The notes: a model not told the origin generated them from the sequence alone. A DNA stretch of 64,000 nt from Paraburkholderia nodosa (GCF_001718195.1 NZ_MCNV01000010.1:186001-250000), one strand, 5' to 3'; positions 19,684 through 28,392 are shown, counted from the stretch's first letter. Program-made: numbers and translations.

Positions 19684-19914
19684 ACGCGCTTCTCGCGTTC
19701 TTCTGGTTGTCATGTTCAGCTCAACGGCACCGAGCAGATCGATGCGCGCTGGAGCAGGAAACCGCCTTTTGGCGGCTTGGATGCGGCGGCTTTGGGCCGC
19801 TACGCGAGGGCCGGAGGCCCGCTTGAATGGCGCTTGCGACGCAGTGGACCTTTAGCGTGGACCCTGTATCTCAATGCGCACGAGAACGACTTCGTGGTGA
19901 TCGAAACGAGATGA
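19684..19914 (+). pseudogene. unidentified coding remnant (C-terminal tail)
   Basis: A 76-codon stretch lies open between stops at 19681 and 19912 and has no start codon at its head. From about 19715 it looks like real coding sequence: VQLNGTEQIDARW, then PLEWRLRRSGPLAWTLYL and NAHENDFVVIETR at the end. By hand count roughly three quarters of third positions are G or C from the CAG codon on. I recognise no family. The rest of the 19486-20274 gap shows no gene and becomes AT-rich toward the M23 peptidase. Confidence 0.35.
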
Positions 19915-20113
19915 GTATAGATCATTCGATTAGGTGCGTCTACCGTGGGGAACGATCGCGAGTTGACGGGCAATCGCATTGCTTTATTCGGTATGTCATT
20001 TCCGGGAATTAATCAGGTATCCGATTAAAATATTTCGGTAGTATTTCCCGTTTAAAAAGTGACAGAAAATAGTCACTGCGGCAGAATGCTCCGCTCATTG
20101 GGCGCTCATTGGA

Positions 20114-20136
20114 TTTCTTAAGTTTCGTTTAAGAAA
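20114..20136. repeat. inverted repeat TTTCTTAA-N7-TTAAGAAA
   Basis: Perfect 8-bp arms with a 7-bp spacer lie in an AT-rich segment about 140 bp upstream of the M23 peptidase. It may be a regulator site or the hairpin of a weak terminator. No T-run follows. Confidence 0.35.
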
Positions 20137-20274
20137 CGCCATTTATTTTGAACCCCTTCGCATCATCGATGCTCGCCGATTCAGCGATGCGGCCATCGAT
20201 CTCACTTCCGAATTCACCTCGAGAAGCGCGGCGCGCGTTCGCATTTCTCTGCTCTGCAATCCGTCATTCGATTC

Positions 20275-21354
20275 ATGGCATTTCGTGCAATAGCGGCCTC
20301 CCCCGGCCTCGCGGGCAAACTCATCGTTGTGTCCGCAATCGGTTTGACGAGCGCCGCGTGGCTCGCCCATCGGCACGCGAACATTGCCACCGACGATCCG
20401 CTTGCCGACGCGGCGACGGCGACGTCCGCAGCGCCGGCGCAAGATGCGGCGTCGCAGGCGGCCAGCGCGACGCCTGCGGGCGAAAGCGAGCCCGCGTTTC
20501 GCGTGGAGACCGCTGTGGTCGAACACAGCTTTTCCGAAGCCGCCCAGCGTCTCGGCGTGGATGCAGCGACGACGGCGAGGCTTGCGCGCGCATTCTCGGG
20601 CCGGCTCGATTTCCGGCGCGATCTGCAGCGTGGCAGCGAGATCCGCTTCGTGTTTCGCAATGACACAAACGGCGCGGATGGCGCGAATGGCGCGAGCGAC
20701 GCAAGAGATACAGACGATGTGAGCCCTGCGAACGCCGGCGCGTCACAAAACGCATCGTCTTCGGACGACACGCCTGTCGCGATCCGCATTTCGAACGGCA
20801 ACGTCTCGCACGATCTCTTTCTCTACCGGAACCTTGCGGGCAAGGCGTTCTACTATTGCGCAGACGGTCACGCCGCCGCGCCGTCGTTCTTGCGCTATCC
20901 CGTGAAGTTTACGCGCGTGTCTTCGTATTTCTCGCTGCGACGGCTCGATCCGGTCACGCATCGCGTGCAGCCGCACGAAGGTGTCGATCTCGCGGCGCCC
21001 GTCGGCACGCCCGTTCACGCGACCGCGCGCGGCACCGTGACGTTCGCCGGCTGGCAGGCGGGCTACGGCAAGGTCGTGAAGCTCGACAACTTCGGCCCGT
21101 ACTCCACGACCTTCGCCCACCTTTCGCGCTTTGCGAAGCATTTGAAGGTCGGGCAGACGGTAAGCAAGGGACAGGTGATCGGATACGTGGGCGCGACGGG
21201 TTGGGCGACCGGCCCGCATCTGCACTATGAGGTGCACGTGGATCAGGTCGCGCAGGATCCGCTCACCGTCGACCTGCCGCATCGCGATCCCTTGCTGGGC
21301 GAAGACAAGCAACGCTTCGCCCAGCAGGTCGCGCTGATCGACCCGCTGCTCTAG
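20275..21354 (+). CDS. M23-family peptidoglycan endopeptidase
   Basis: 359-residue membrane-anchored or secreted LytM-type protein. The N-terminal hydrophobic segment spans about 13-30. A LysM/OapA-like region follows (FSEAAQRLGVDAATTARLA to SEIRFVF). A low-complexity insert (NGADGANGASDARDTDD) lies near 125. The C-terminal peptidase M23 domain spans about 215-330. The zinc ligands are intact: HEGVDLAAPVGTPV (HxxxD) and GPHLHYEVHV (HxH). Expected role is cutting peptidoglycan cross-links during growth or division. The ATG is kept because it gives a clean membrane anchor, but I see no clear ribosome site. Confidence 0.85.
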   Translation: MAFRAIAASPGLAGKLIVVSAIGLTSAAWLAHRHANIATDDPLADAATATSAAPAQDAASQAASATPAGESEPAFRVETAVVEHSFSEAAQRLGVDAATTARLARAFSGRLDFRRDLQRGSEIRFVFRNDTNGADGANGASDARDTDDVSPANAGASQNASSSDDTPVAIRISNGNVSHDLFLYRNLAGKAFYYCADGHAAAPSFLRYPVKFTRVSSYFSLRRLDPVTHRVQPHEGVDLAAPVGTPVHATARGTVTFAGWQAGYGKVVKLDNFGPYSTTFAHLSRFAKHLKVGQTVSKGQVIGYVGATGWATGPHLHYEVHVDQVAQDPLTVDLPHRDPLLGEDKQRFAQQVALIDPLL

Positions 21355-21523
21355 GCGCAACGCGCGAAAGGCTGCCGCAAGGAAGCGGGCAAAAGGCCTG
21401 TGCTGCGCCGCAGCCACGATTTGCCGATTTTCGATAACACGTCGATTAATGACTCAATAGCATGGTTCCACTCAACCGTGGCGGCCAGGGCCGGCCGCCC
21501 GGGCCACCCAGAGGGAGAAAACC

Positions 21524-22957
21524 ATGCAAGGCGAGTCGAACGCACGCCCCGCTGCAATTGGCGTGACAGTCGGTACATCATCGGGCAAGCCAGGTGTGCC
21601 GGCGCTCAATCAAACGCTCGGCACGTGGCAGTTGTGGGGCATCGCAGTCGGCCTCGTGATATCGGGCGAGTACTTCGGCTGGAGCTACGGCTGGGCCAGC
21701 GCCGGCACGCTCGGCTTCGTCGTCACGGCACTGTTCGTCGCGGCGATGTACACCACGTTCATCTTCAGCTTTACCGAACTCACCACCTCCATTCCGCATG
21801 CGGGCGGTCCTTTCGCCTACGCCCGCCGCGCGTTCGGGCCGACCGGCGGGTATCTGGCGGGTGCGGCCACGCTCGTGGAATTCGTGTTCGCGCCGCCCGC
21901 CATCGCGCTCGCCATCGGCGCGTACCTGCATGTGCAGTTCCCCGGCCTCGAGCCCAAACACGCTGCCATGGGCGCGTATCTCGTGTTCATGGCGCTCAAT
22001 ATCGTGGGCGTGCAGATCGCCGCGACTTTCGAGCTGATTGTCACGCTGCTCGCCATCTTCGAACTGCTCGTGTTTATGGGCGTGGTGTCGCCGGGCTTCG
22101 CATGGACCCACTTCATGAAGGGCGGCTGGTCGGGCAACGATCACTTTTCGCTGGGTTCGTTTCATGGCATGTTCGCCGCGATCCCGTTCGCGATCTGGTT
22201 TTTCCTCGCGATCGAAGGCGTGGCCATGGCCGCCGAGGAAGCGAAGAACCCGCGCCGCTCGATTCCCATCGCCTACGTGGCCGGCATTCTCACGCTCGTC
22301 GCGCTTGCCGTGGGCGTGATGGTGTTCGCGGGCGGCGCGGGAGACTGGACCAAACTCGCGAATATCAACGACCCGCTGCCGCAAGCCATGAAGTTCATCG
22401 TCGGCGAGCACAGCGGCTGGATGCACATGCTCGTCTGGCTCGGGCTGTTCGGTCTCGTGGCCTCGTTTCACGGCATCATCCTCGGCTATTCGCGGCAGAT
22501 CTTCGCGCTGGCCCGCGAAGGCTATCTGCCCGCGTGGCTCGCGAAAATCCATCCGCGCTTCAAGACGCCGTATCGCGCGATCCTTGCGGGTGGCGTGGTC
22601 GGTATCGCCGCGATTTATAGCGACGAGCTGATCCAGTTCGGCGGGCAGACGCTCACGGCCAACATCGTCACGATGTCGGTGTTCGGCGCGATCGTGATGT
22701 ACATTGTCAGCATGGCGGCGCTCTTCAGGCTGCGCCGCGTGCAGCCGGCCATGGACCGGCCGTTTCGCGCGCCGGTGTACCCGTTTTTCCCGGCGTTCGC
22801 GCTCGTGGCCGCGCTCGTTTGCCTCGGCACGATGGTGTATTTCAATGCGCTGGTCGCGGGGGTGTTCGTGGTGTTTCTCGCGCTCGGCTACGCATATTTC
22901 CTTGCCACGCGCACGCAGCGCGAGGTGGTGCCCGCCGACGGGCTGCTCGAGGAGTGA
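21524..22957 (+). CDS. eat: ethanolamine permease
   Basis: APC-superfamily transporter of 477 residues with about twelve membrane helices. The N-terminus LGTWQLWGIAVGLVISGEYF and the GGPFAYARRAFGPTGGYLAG segment are typical of the Eat ethanolamine permease. The ATG follows GAGGGAGAAAACC. It is placed 20 bp before eutB and co-directional with eutC and eutR, so it should feed ethanolamine to the lyase. Confidence 0.9.
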   Translation: MQGESNARPAAIGVTVGTSSGKPGVPALNQTLGTWQLWGIAVGLVISGEYFGWSYGWASAGTLGFVVTALFVAAMYTTFIFSFTELTTSIPHAGGPFAYARRAFGPTGGYLAGAATLVEFVFAPPAIALAIGAYLHVQFPGLEPKHAAMGAYLVFMALNIVGVQIAATFELIVTLLAIFELLVFMGVVSPGFAWTHFMKGGWSGNDHFSLGSFHGMFAAIPFAIWFFLAIEGVAMAAEEAKNPRRSIPIAYVAGILTLVALAVGVMVFAGGAGDWTKLANINDPLPQAMKFIVGEHSGWMHMLVWLGLFGLVASFHGIILGYSRQIFALAREGYLPAWLAKIHPRFKTPYRAILAGGVVGIAAIYSDELIQFGGQTLTANIVTMSVFGAIVMYIVSMAALFRLRRVQPAMDRPFRAPVYPFFPAFALVAALVCLGTMVYFNALVAGVFVVFLALGYAYFLATRTQREVVPADGLLEE

Positions 22958-22977
22958 GCTTTGCAGGAGTCCAACGC

Positions 22978-24379
22978 ATGAACTATACGGAGTCGATCGG
23001 CGCGCGCACCTACCGCTTCGCGGACCTCAAGACGCTGCTCGCCAAAGCCAGCCCGCTGCGCTCGGGTGACCAGCTCGCGGGCGTGGCGGCGGGCGGCGAG
23101 CGAAGAGGAACGCGTGGCCGCGAAAATGGCGCTCGCCGCGGTGCCGCTCAAGGTGTTTCTCTCCGAAGCGCTCGTGCCGTATGAAGACGACGAGGTCACG
23201 CGCCTCATCGTCGACGATCACGACGCAGCCGCGTTCGCAGCCGTTGCCCACCTCACCGTGGGCGACTTTCGCGACTGGCTGCTTTCCGGCGCGGCAACGA
23301 CCGAGGCGCTTGAATGCCTGGCGCCGGGCCTCACGCCCGAGATGGTCGCGGCGGTGTCGAAGCTCATGCGCAATCAGGACCTGATCGCCGTGGCGAAAAA
23401 GCGCCCCGTGGTCACGCGCTTTCGCAACACCGTGGGGCTGCCGGGCCGCATGTCGGTGCGCCTGCAGCCTAACCACCCCACCGACGACGTGAAGGGCATC
23501 GCAGCCTCGATGCTCGACGGCCTGATGTACGGGTGCGGCGACGCGATGATCGGCATCAATCCCGCCTCGGACAGCCTGGCGGCCATCGTGAAGCTGCTCG
23601 CGATGATCGACGGATTTCGCGAGCGCTATCGCGTGCCCACGCAGTCCTGCGTGCTCACGCACGTGACCAACACGATCGCGGCGATCGAAAAGGGCGCCCC
23701 TGTCGATCTCGTGTTCCAGTCGATCGCGGGCACGGAAAAGGCGAACGCGAGCTTCGGCATTTCGCTGGCGCTTTTAAAAGAGGCGCGCGAGGCGGCGCTC
23801 TCGCTCAAGCGCGGCACGGTCGGCAACAACCTCATGTACTTCGAGACGGGGCAGGGCAGCGCGCTGTCGGCAAATGCGCACTACGGCGTGGACCAGCAAA
23901 CCTGCGAGGTGCGTGCCTATGCGGTCGCGCGCAAGTTCGAGCCGTTTCTCGTCAATACGGTGGTCGGTTTCATCGGCCCCGAATATTTGTACGATGGAAA
24001 GCAGATCATTCGCGCGGGTCTCGAAGATCACTTCTGCGGCAAGCTGCTAGGCGTGCCGATGGGTTGCGACATTTGCTATACGAACCACGCCGAAGCCGAC
24101 CAGGACGATATGGACACGCTGCTCACGCTGCTGGGCGCGGCCGGCGTCAACTTCATCATGGGCATTCCGGGCGCTGACGACGTGATGCTCAACTACCAGA
24201 GCACCTCATTTCACGACGCGCTCTATGTGCGCGATCTGCTCGGCCTGCGCCGCGCGCCGGAGTTCGAGGAGTGGCTGGAGACCATGGAGATCGTCGACGC
24301 GAAAGGCGCGCTCCTGCCAGGCTCCGCGCGCGTGCCGCTGCTCGCGGGCGCGCACGAATGGATGGGGATCGACGCATGA
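22978..24379 (+). pseudogene. eutB: ethanolamine ammonia-lyase large subunit, frameshifted near codon 38
   Basis: The B12-dependent lyase subunit that converts ethanolamine to acetaldehyde and ammonia. The first 37 codons (MNYTESIGARTYRF to DQLAGVAAG) are in one frame. The remaining body (ASEEERVAAKMAL onward to 24379) is in the +1 frame. The break lies in GGCGGCGGGCGGCGAGC (about 23086-23102). Removing four bases (GGCG) restores VAAASEEERVAAK, the sequence expected from EutB homologues. The body is otherwise complete, with LQPNHPTDDV, EKANASFGISL, FETGQGSALSAN and GLEDHFCGKLLGVPMGCD. It ends overlapping eutC by 4 bp. An assembly error in this GC-rich repeat is possible. Confidence 0.85.
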
Positions 24380-25176
24380 GCGACGCCGTCGAAAAGAACC
24401 CATGGGGCGGGCTCAAGGCGTTCACGAACGCGCGCATCGCGCTCGGGCGCGCGGGCAGCGGCTTGCCCACGGCGCCGCTGCTCGCGTTCAATCTCTCGCA
24501 CGCGCAGGCGCGCGACGCCGTGCATCACCCGCTCGACGCCGAAGCATTGCGGCGCACCCTCGAAGCCGAAGGGTTCGCCACGCTCGGCGTGGAAAGCGCG
24601 GCGCCGGACCGGCAGCATTATTTACGCAGGCCGGACCTCGGGCGGCGCTTGTCGGAGGCGAGCCGGGCAGCGTTGGTCGAAGCGGCGGGTTCGGCCATCG
24701 CAGCGCATGAGGAGCCGCCTGAAGTCGTATTCGTGATTGGCGACGGCCTTTCGGCGATCGCTGCCGCGAAACAGGCCGCGCCGCTGCTCCTCGCGGTTCG
24801 CGCGCGCCTTGCGGACTGGCGGATCGGCCCAGTGGTGGTCGCGCGCCAGGCACGCGTGGCGCTCGGCGACGAGATCGGCGAGCTGCTGGGCGCGAAGCTC
24901 GTGGCCATGCTGATCGGCGAGCGGCCTGGGCTGAGTTCGCCAGACAGCCTCGGTGTCTATCTCACCTACGCGCCGAAGGTGGGCTGTCATGACGCGCAGC
25001 GCAACTGCATCTCGAACGTGCGTCCCGAGGGGCTGCCGTATGAGGCGGCCGCGCACAAGCTCCATTACCTCCTCACGCACGCGCGGCGGCTCGGGCTGAC
25101 CGGCGTCGGGCTGAAGGACGATAGCGACGCGACGCTGCCGGGCATCGGTGCGCGTGGGCAGATCACGTCTGCGTGA
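24376..25176 (+). CDS. eutC: ethanolamine ammonia-lyase small subunit
   Basis: 266-residue EutC, the partner that completes the adenosylcobalamin site of the lyase. Signatures include GGLKAFTNARIALGRAGSGL at the N-terminus, VFVIGDGLSAIA and the C-terminal NCISNVRPEGLPYEAAA. Its ATG overlaps the eutB stop (ATGA), so translation is normally coupled to eutB. The upstream frameshift might therefore reduce its expression. Confidence 0.92.
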   Translation: MSDAVEKNPWGGLKAFTNARIALGRAGSGLPTAPLLAFNLSHAQARDAVHHPLDAEALRRTLEAEGFATLGVESAAPDRQHYLRRPDLGRRLSEASRAALVEAAGSAIAAHEEPPEVVFVIGDGLSAIAAAKQAAPLLLAVRARLADWRIGPVVVARQARVALGDEIGELLGAKLVAMLIGERPGLSSPDSLGVYLTYAPKVGCHDAQRNCISNVRPEGLPYEAAAHKLHYLLTHARRLGLTGVGLKDDSDATLPGIGARGQITSA

Positions 25177-25333
25177 CGGGCCACACGCGGCTGCATCGGC
25201 TGCAACCATCGAAGCCGGCGACGCACCCGGCGGTGCTGCCGCCTGTGCAGGGATTGAGCACTCCGCTAACCGCCATTGCGCCGCCGTGGAGCAGCGCGGC
25301 CCCCGGCATGGCCATTGCGCATACCGTTGTCGC

Positions 25334-25349
25334 TGGCCCGACTCTTGCA
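25334..25349 (+). promoter_or_regulatory. sigma-54-like promoter before eutR
   Basis: TGGCCCGACTCTTGCA matches the -24/-12 consensus TGGCAC-N5-TTGCA with a single change and correct spacing. Transcription would start about 35 bp before the eutR ATG. Nitrogen-limitation control would suit an ethanolamine locus. Confidence 0.4.
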
Positions 25350-25393
25350 TCACTCGACGATCGATCGAAGCAAGTGCGTGCTGGGAGGCAATC

Positions 25394-26305
25394 ATGAACG
25401 AAACGGCGGAGCGAACCGAAGCGACGGCAGGCCAAGCGCAATGCAGCGCGCATGGCGCCCGCACCGTCGTTAGCGTCGCGCACGACGCCGACGAGCAGGC
25501 GCGCAACCTCGTGGGATGGCGGCAGACCTACGACCAGCTCGCGGCGGGCCGCTTCGTCGGCACGCTCACGGAGCTGCCGCTCGACACCATGAAGGTGTTT
25601 CGCGAGACCACGAGCCATACGCTGCGCCAGGCGTGCGAAGTGCGCGGCGACGCCTGGTGGTTCGGCATACCGGTTGCGCGCGAAGGCGAGGCGCGTATCG
25701 ACGCGCAGGCCTTTGGCGCGCAGGCGTTTGCGCTGCGTCCGGGCAACGTCGAGTTCGAGCTTCTCACACCGGCGCAATTTTCGATCTACGGCGTGGTCGT
25801 GCGCGGCGACGTGCTGCGCCACTACGCAGCCACGGTCGAGCGTACGGCGCTCGAGGAACGTCTCACGGGTGCGCCTGTCGTGCAGGCGGCCGCTGCGTGC
25901 ATCGAGCGCCTTTGTGCACGGCTCGCGAGGTGTCTCGACGATGGCGGCCAGGCGCATGAGAACGTGCCGGTCTCACCGCTTTCGAACGTCGAGCGCAATG
26001 CATTGCAGGCGGAAGTGCTCGCCGCGCTATTCGACGCCTGCGCGGGGCTTTGCGAGCAGTTGCATGTGAGCCGGCGCACGCTCCAGTACTGCTTTCAGGA
26101 CGTGCTTGGCATGGCGCCCGCAACGTACCTGCGCGCGCTGCGTCTGAACGGCGCTCGCCGCGACCTGTGCGGGCGCGCGGCCGGTTCGGTGCAGGACGTT
26201 GCGGCGGCCTGGGGCTTCTGGCATCTGAGCCAGTTCGCCACCGATTACCGGCGCATGTTCGGCATGCGGCCTTCGGAGGCATTGCGCGCGGTGGCAATGC
26301 CCTGA
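25394..26305 (+). CDS. eutR: AraC-type ethanolamine regulator with truncated DNA-binding domain
   Basis: 303-residue AraC/XylS-family regulator next to eat-eutBC, which makes EutR the likely identity. A ribosome site GGAGG lies before the ATG. The N-terminal half is a family-type sensor region. The C-terminal half has GLCEQLHVSRRTLQYCFQDV and the second HTH (VQDVAAAWGFWHLSQFATDY). The first helix of the AraC domain and its linker, normally about 30-45 residues before LCEQLHV, is missing: the sequence jumps from EVLAALFDACA straight to GLCEQL near 26040. The frame is kept, so this looks like an in-frame deletion. DNA binding is probably impaired. Confidence 0.78.
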   Translation: MNETAERTEATAGQAQCSAHGARTVVSVAHDADEQARNLVGWRQTYDQLAAGRFVGTLTELPLDTMKVFRETTSHTLRQACEVRGDAWWFGIPVAREGEARIDAQAFGAQAFALRPGNVEFELLTPAQFSIYGVVVRGDVLRHYAATVERTALEERLTGAPVVQAAAACIERLCARLARCLDDGGQAHENVPVSPLSNVERNALQAEVLAALFDACAGLCEQLHVSRRTLQYCFQDVLGMAPATYLRALRLNGARRDLCGRAAGSVQDVAAAWGFWHLSQFATDYRRMFGMRPSEALRAVAMP

Positions 26306-26322
26306 ATTTCCTGGACGAGACT

Positions 26323-27105
26323 ATGAATTCATTCGCCATCGATGACAGGGAGAACGTCCTTCGCTACGTGGATTTATATTCCGCCACGAACTCGTCCGAG
26401 CCGCTTCTCTTCGTTCATGGTTTGGGTTGTGCGTCCAGCAGCGATTACCCACTGGTAGTGGGTTCACATTCGTACTCGAAACGCCGACCGCTCCTCATCG
26501 ATCTCATCGGAGCGGGGTTCAGCGACAAGCCAGAGGACGGAACCTATACTTCGGATGCCCAGGCGAATGTCATCTCAAACCTCGTCACGAGCGAGCATTT
26601 CACGCGGGCGAATATCTTCGGTCATAGCGCTGGGGCGTTCATCGCACTGAAGCTCGCAAAGCGCCTGGCGGTCCCCGTGGGTAGCGTGATTTTATGTGCG
26701 CCCGGTCTGAACGAGTACGGCAAAGCGATGTTGTCGGAAATCACGTCGATGACCGAAGCGCAATTCGTCGCGGAAGGGTTTTCGCAGCTTCTGGCGCAGT
26801 TAAAAGCGGCGGGCGGCAACGGCGCCTGGCTGGGGCCGTTTGCCGTCGCATCGCCTCATGCCATTTACCAATGGGCAAAATCCGCGCTGGACGATAACGC
26901 GGAAAACTGGCTCGAAGATTTTGCGAGGCTGAGTTCGAATAAAGGGGTGATTCTTCCGGATACGGCTGCGAGTGAGGAAATTGCCCAGTTCGAGCAAGCC
27001 GGCTGCGCCGTCGAACTCGTTGCCAATACCGAGCACATGATGGCATACGACAATCCGGATGGCCTCGCGCGCGCCATCAGCAATAGGCTCGAACGAGGCG
27101 CGTGA
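26323..27105 (+). CDS. alpha/beta hydrolase
   Basis: 260 residues with a classic alpha/beta-hydrolase fold. The oxyanion region is LLFVHGLGCASSS, the nucleophile elbow GHSAGAFIALKLA, and the C-terminal catalytic His lies in NTEHMMAYDNPDG. A likely acid is in the VILPDTAASEE region. It starts 17 bp after eutR, so it may be co-transcribed. Its base composition is visibly AT-richer than its neighbours and codons such as TTA and ATA-like forms are more frequent, suggesting a separate origin. Substrate unknown; I see no motif tying it to ethanolamine. Confidence 0.82.
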   Translation: MNSFAIDDRENVLRYVDLYSATNSSEPLLFVHGLGCASSSDYPLVVGSHSYSKRRPLLIDLIGAGFSDKPEDGTYTSDAQANVISNLVTSEHFTRANIFGHSAGAFIALKLAKRLAVPVGSVILCAPGLNEYGKAMLSEITSMTEAQFVAEGFSQLLAQLKAAGGNGAWLGPFAVASPHAIYQWAKSALDDNAENWLEDFARLSSNKGVILPDTAASEEIAQFEQAGCAVELVANTEHMMAYDNPDGLARAISNRLERGA

Positions 27106-27120
27106 GGAACCGGCGGTGTC

Positions 27121-27657
27121 TCACCGACTCAGCAGTTGCTTGTGATAGAACGTGGTGCCGCAGAATGCCCCGTCCGGCATTAGCGCGTAATTCGGCACGG
27201 CGCCCACCCGCTCCCACCCCGCACGCACATAAAGCCGTTCGGCCGCGCCGCCCGTCACGGTGTCGAGCACCAGCACCGATTTTCCGGCCTGCCTTGCCGC
27301 CTCGTCGATCGCGAGCATGAGGCGCAGTCCCACACCTTGTCCGCGCGCGGTGCGGTGCACCAGCACCTTGGCGACATCGGCGCGATGCGGCTGGTTTTCC
27401 GGCTGCGCCGTCACGAGCTGCGCCGTGCCCACGATGCGCTGCTGCGCGTCTTCGGCCGCGAGCAGAATGCGTTCGCCGCGCGCCACGTTTTGCGCCACGC
27501 CGAGCCAGAACGCGAGCGCCGTCTCGCGCGCAATCGGCAGCATGAAGCTCACCGAGGCGCCCCCTTCGACGCAGTCGATGAGTACGTCTGCAAGCGCGCT
27601 CGCGCAGGTTTGCGCCTGTTCGGCGGTGAGGCGGCGTACCTTGATGGCTTCGCTCAT
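27121..27657 (-). CDS. GNAT-family N-acetyltransferase
   Basis: 178-residue acetyl-CoA-dependent acetyltransferase. The acetyl-CoA binding motif A is VLVHRTARGQGVGLRLMLAI (about 107-126), followed by the C-terminal GGAAERLYVRAGWERVGAVP region. ATG 27657 is chosen to avoid overlap with the regulator gene; a longer in-frame start at 27705 exists. Gap to the XRE gene is 16 bp, so both probably form one operon. Acceptor substrate unknown. Confidence 0.85.
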   Translation of the reverse strand: MSEAIKVRRLTAEQAQTCASALADVLIDCVEGGASVSFMLPIARETALAFWLGVAQNVARGERILLAAEDAQQRIVGTAQLVTAQPENQPHRADVAKVLVHRTARGQGVGLRLMLAIDEAARQAGKSVLVLDTVTGGAAERLYVRAGWERVGAVPNYALMPDGAFCGTTFYHKQLLSR

Positions 27658-27673
27658 ATGAATGTGAACCGGC

Positions 27674-28246
27674 TTAATTAGTGATCCTGCAGAGCGCGAC
27701 GACATAACGCGCCGGCTCGCTCGTGGGATTGCGATAAACGACAGGGCAATCCAGGCGCATCGCGAGGCAGTCGCCGGTTTCGAGCCGCCACAGGCGCTCG
27801 CCCACCGTCATCTCCATCACGCCTTCCATCACCCAAACCTGTTGATGAATCTCCGCGTCGCGCAGGCTCGTGTCGTAGGCCACGCGCTGGCCGGGCGGAA
27901 AGTGCACTTCCACGAGCTGGATGGGCGACCATGCGGGCGGCGAGAGATTGCGCCGCACATAGCCCGACTCGGGATCGGTCCAGAACGCTTGATCGTGGGC
28001 CGCGGCATGCGGGGAAGGGGCCTGCCGCACTTCGTCGCCCGGCGCCTCGAAGAGCGACGCGAGCGAGACGCCGAGTGCCGTAGCGAGCTTGTCGAGCACG
28101 ACGGCCGTGGGGCTGCTTTGACCTCGTTCGATGAGCGAGATGTTCGAGCGGCTCACCGAACTGCGTTCGGCCAGCGCTTCGAGCGACCAGCCTTTGGCGT
28201 CGCGCAGTTCGCGCAGGCGGCGGGCGATGTTCGTGTGAATATCCAT
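27674..28246 (-). CDS. XRE-family regulator with C-terminal cupin
   Basis: 190 residues. An N-terminal HTH_3 domain (about 8-62, LAERSSVSRSNISLIERGQS) is joined to a cupin sensor domain (about 110-185, HFPPGQRVAYDTSL and WRLETGDCLAMRL). Proteins of this layout usually control an adjacent small-molecule modification or uptake gene, here the GNAT downstream. ATG 28246 is chosen because the upstream extension to 28396 is AT-rich and lacks domain content. An inverted repeat directly upstream (28254-28283) is the probable autoregulatory operator. Confidence 0.88.
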   Translation of the reverse strand: MDIHTNIARRLRELRDAKGWSLEALAERSSVSRSNISLIERGQSSPTAVVLDKLATALGVSLASLFEAPGDEVRQAPSPHAAAHDQAFWTDPESGYVRRNLSPPAWSPIQLVEVHFPPGQRVAYDTSLRDAEIHQQVWVMEGVMEMTVGERLWRLETGDCLAMRLDCPVVYRNPTSEPARYVVALCRITN

Positions 28247-28253
28247 CTTGTCC

Positions 28254-28283
28254 AGTTTAATGGATTCATTCGTCCAGTAAACT
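28254..28283. promoter_or_regulatory. inverted repeat before the XRE gene, candidate operator
   Basis: AGTTTA-N2-GGA and TCC-N2-TAAACT form inverted arms around an 8-bp centre, starting 8 bp upstream of the XRE start codon. On the minus strand ACTGGAC occurs twice. A site this close to the start fits autorepression. Confidence 0.45.
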
Positions 28284-28326
28284 AGATTTTGCGATTGCAC
28301 ATATAAAAGTTTATGCGCATCAAGTT

Positions 28327-28344
28327 TGTCGCAGGCGTGCGACA
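28327..28344. repeat. inverted repeat TGTCGCA-GGCG-TGCGACA
   Basis: Perfect 7-bp arms in the divergent region between the XRE regulator and the CBS-GGDEF-EAL gene. Possibly a regulator site. Confidence 0.3.
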
Positions 28345-28378
28345 GATGATGCCGCCCTGATATTTCCAATAGTCGATG

Positions 28379-28392
28379 CGCAAACGTTTGCG
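28379..28392. promoter_or_regulatory. perfect LacI/PurR-like palindrome
   Basis: CGCAAACGTTTGCG is a perfect 14-bp palindrome with the central CG and AAACGTTT core of LacI-family operators. It matches the core of the E. coli PurR consensus. It lies 106 bp before the start of the CBS-PAS-GGDEF-EAL gene. Confidence 0.5.

Noticed and set aside
19755-19825. hairpins around AAACCGCCTTTTGGCGGCTT as a terminator
   Set aside because: They lie inside the coding-like remnant and no T-run follows, so the stems are probably incidental.
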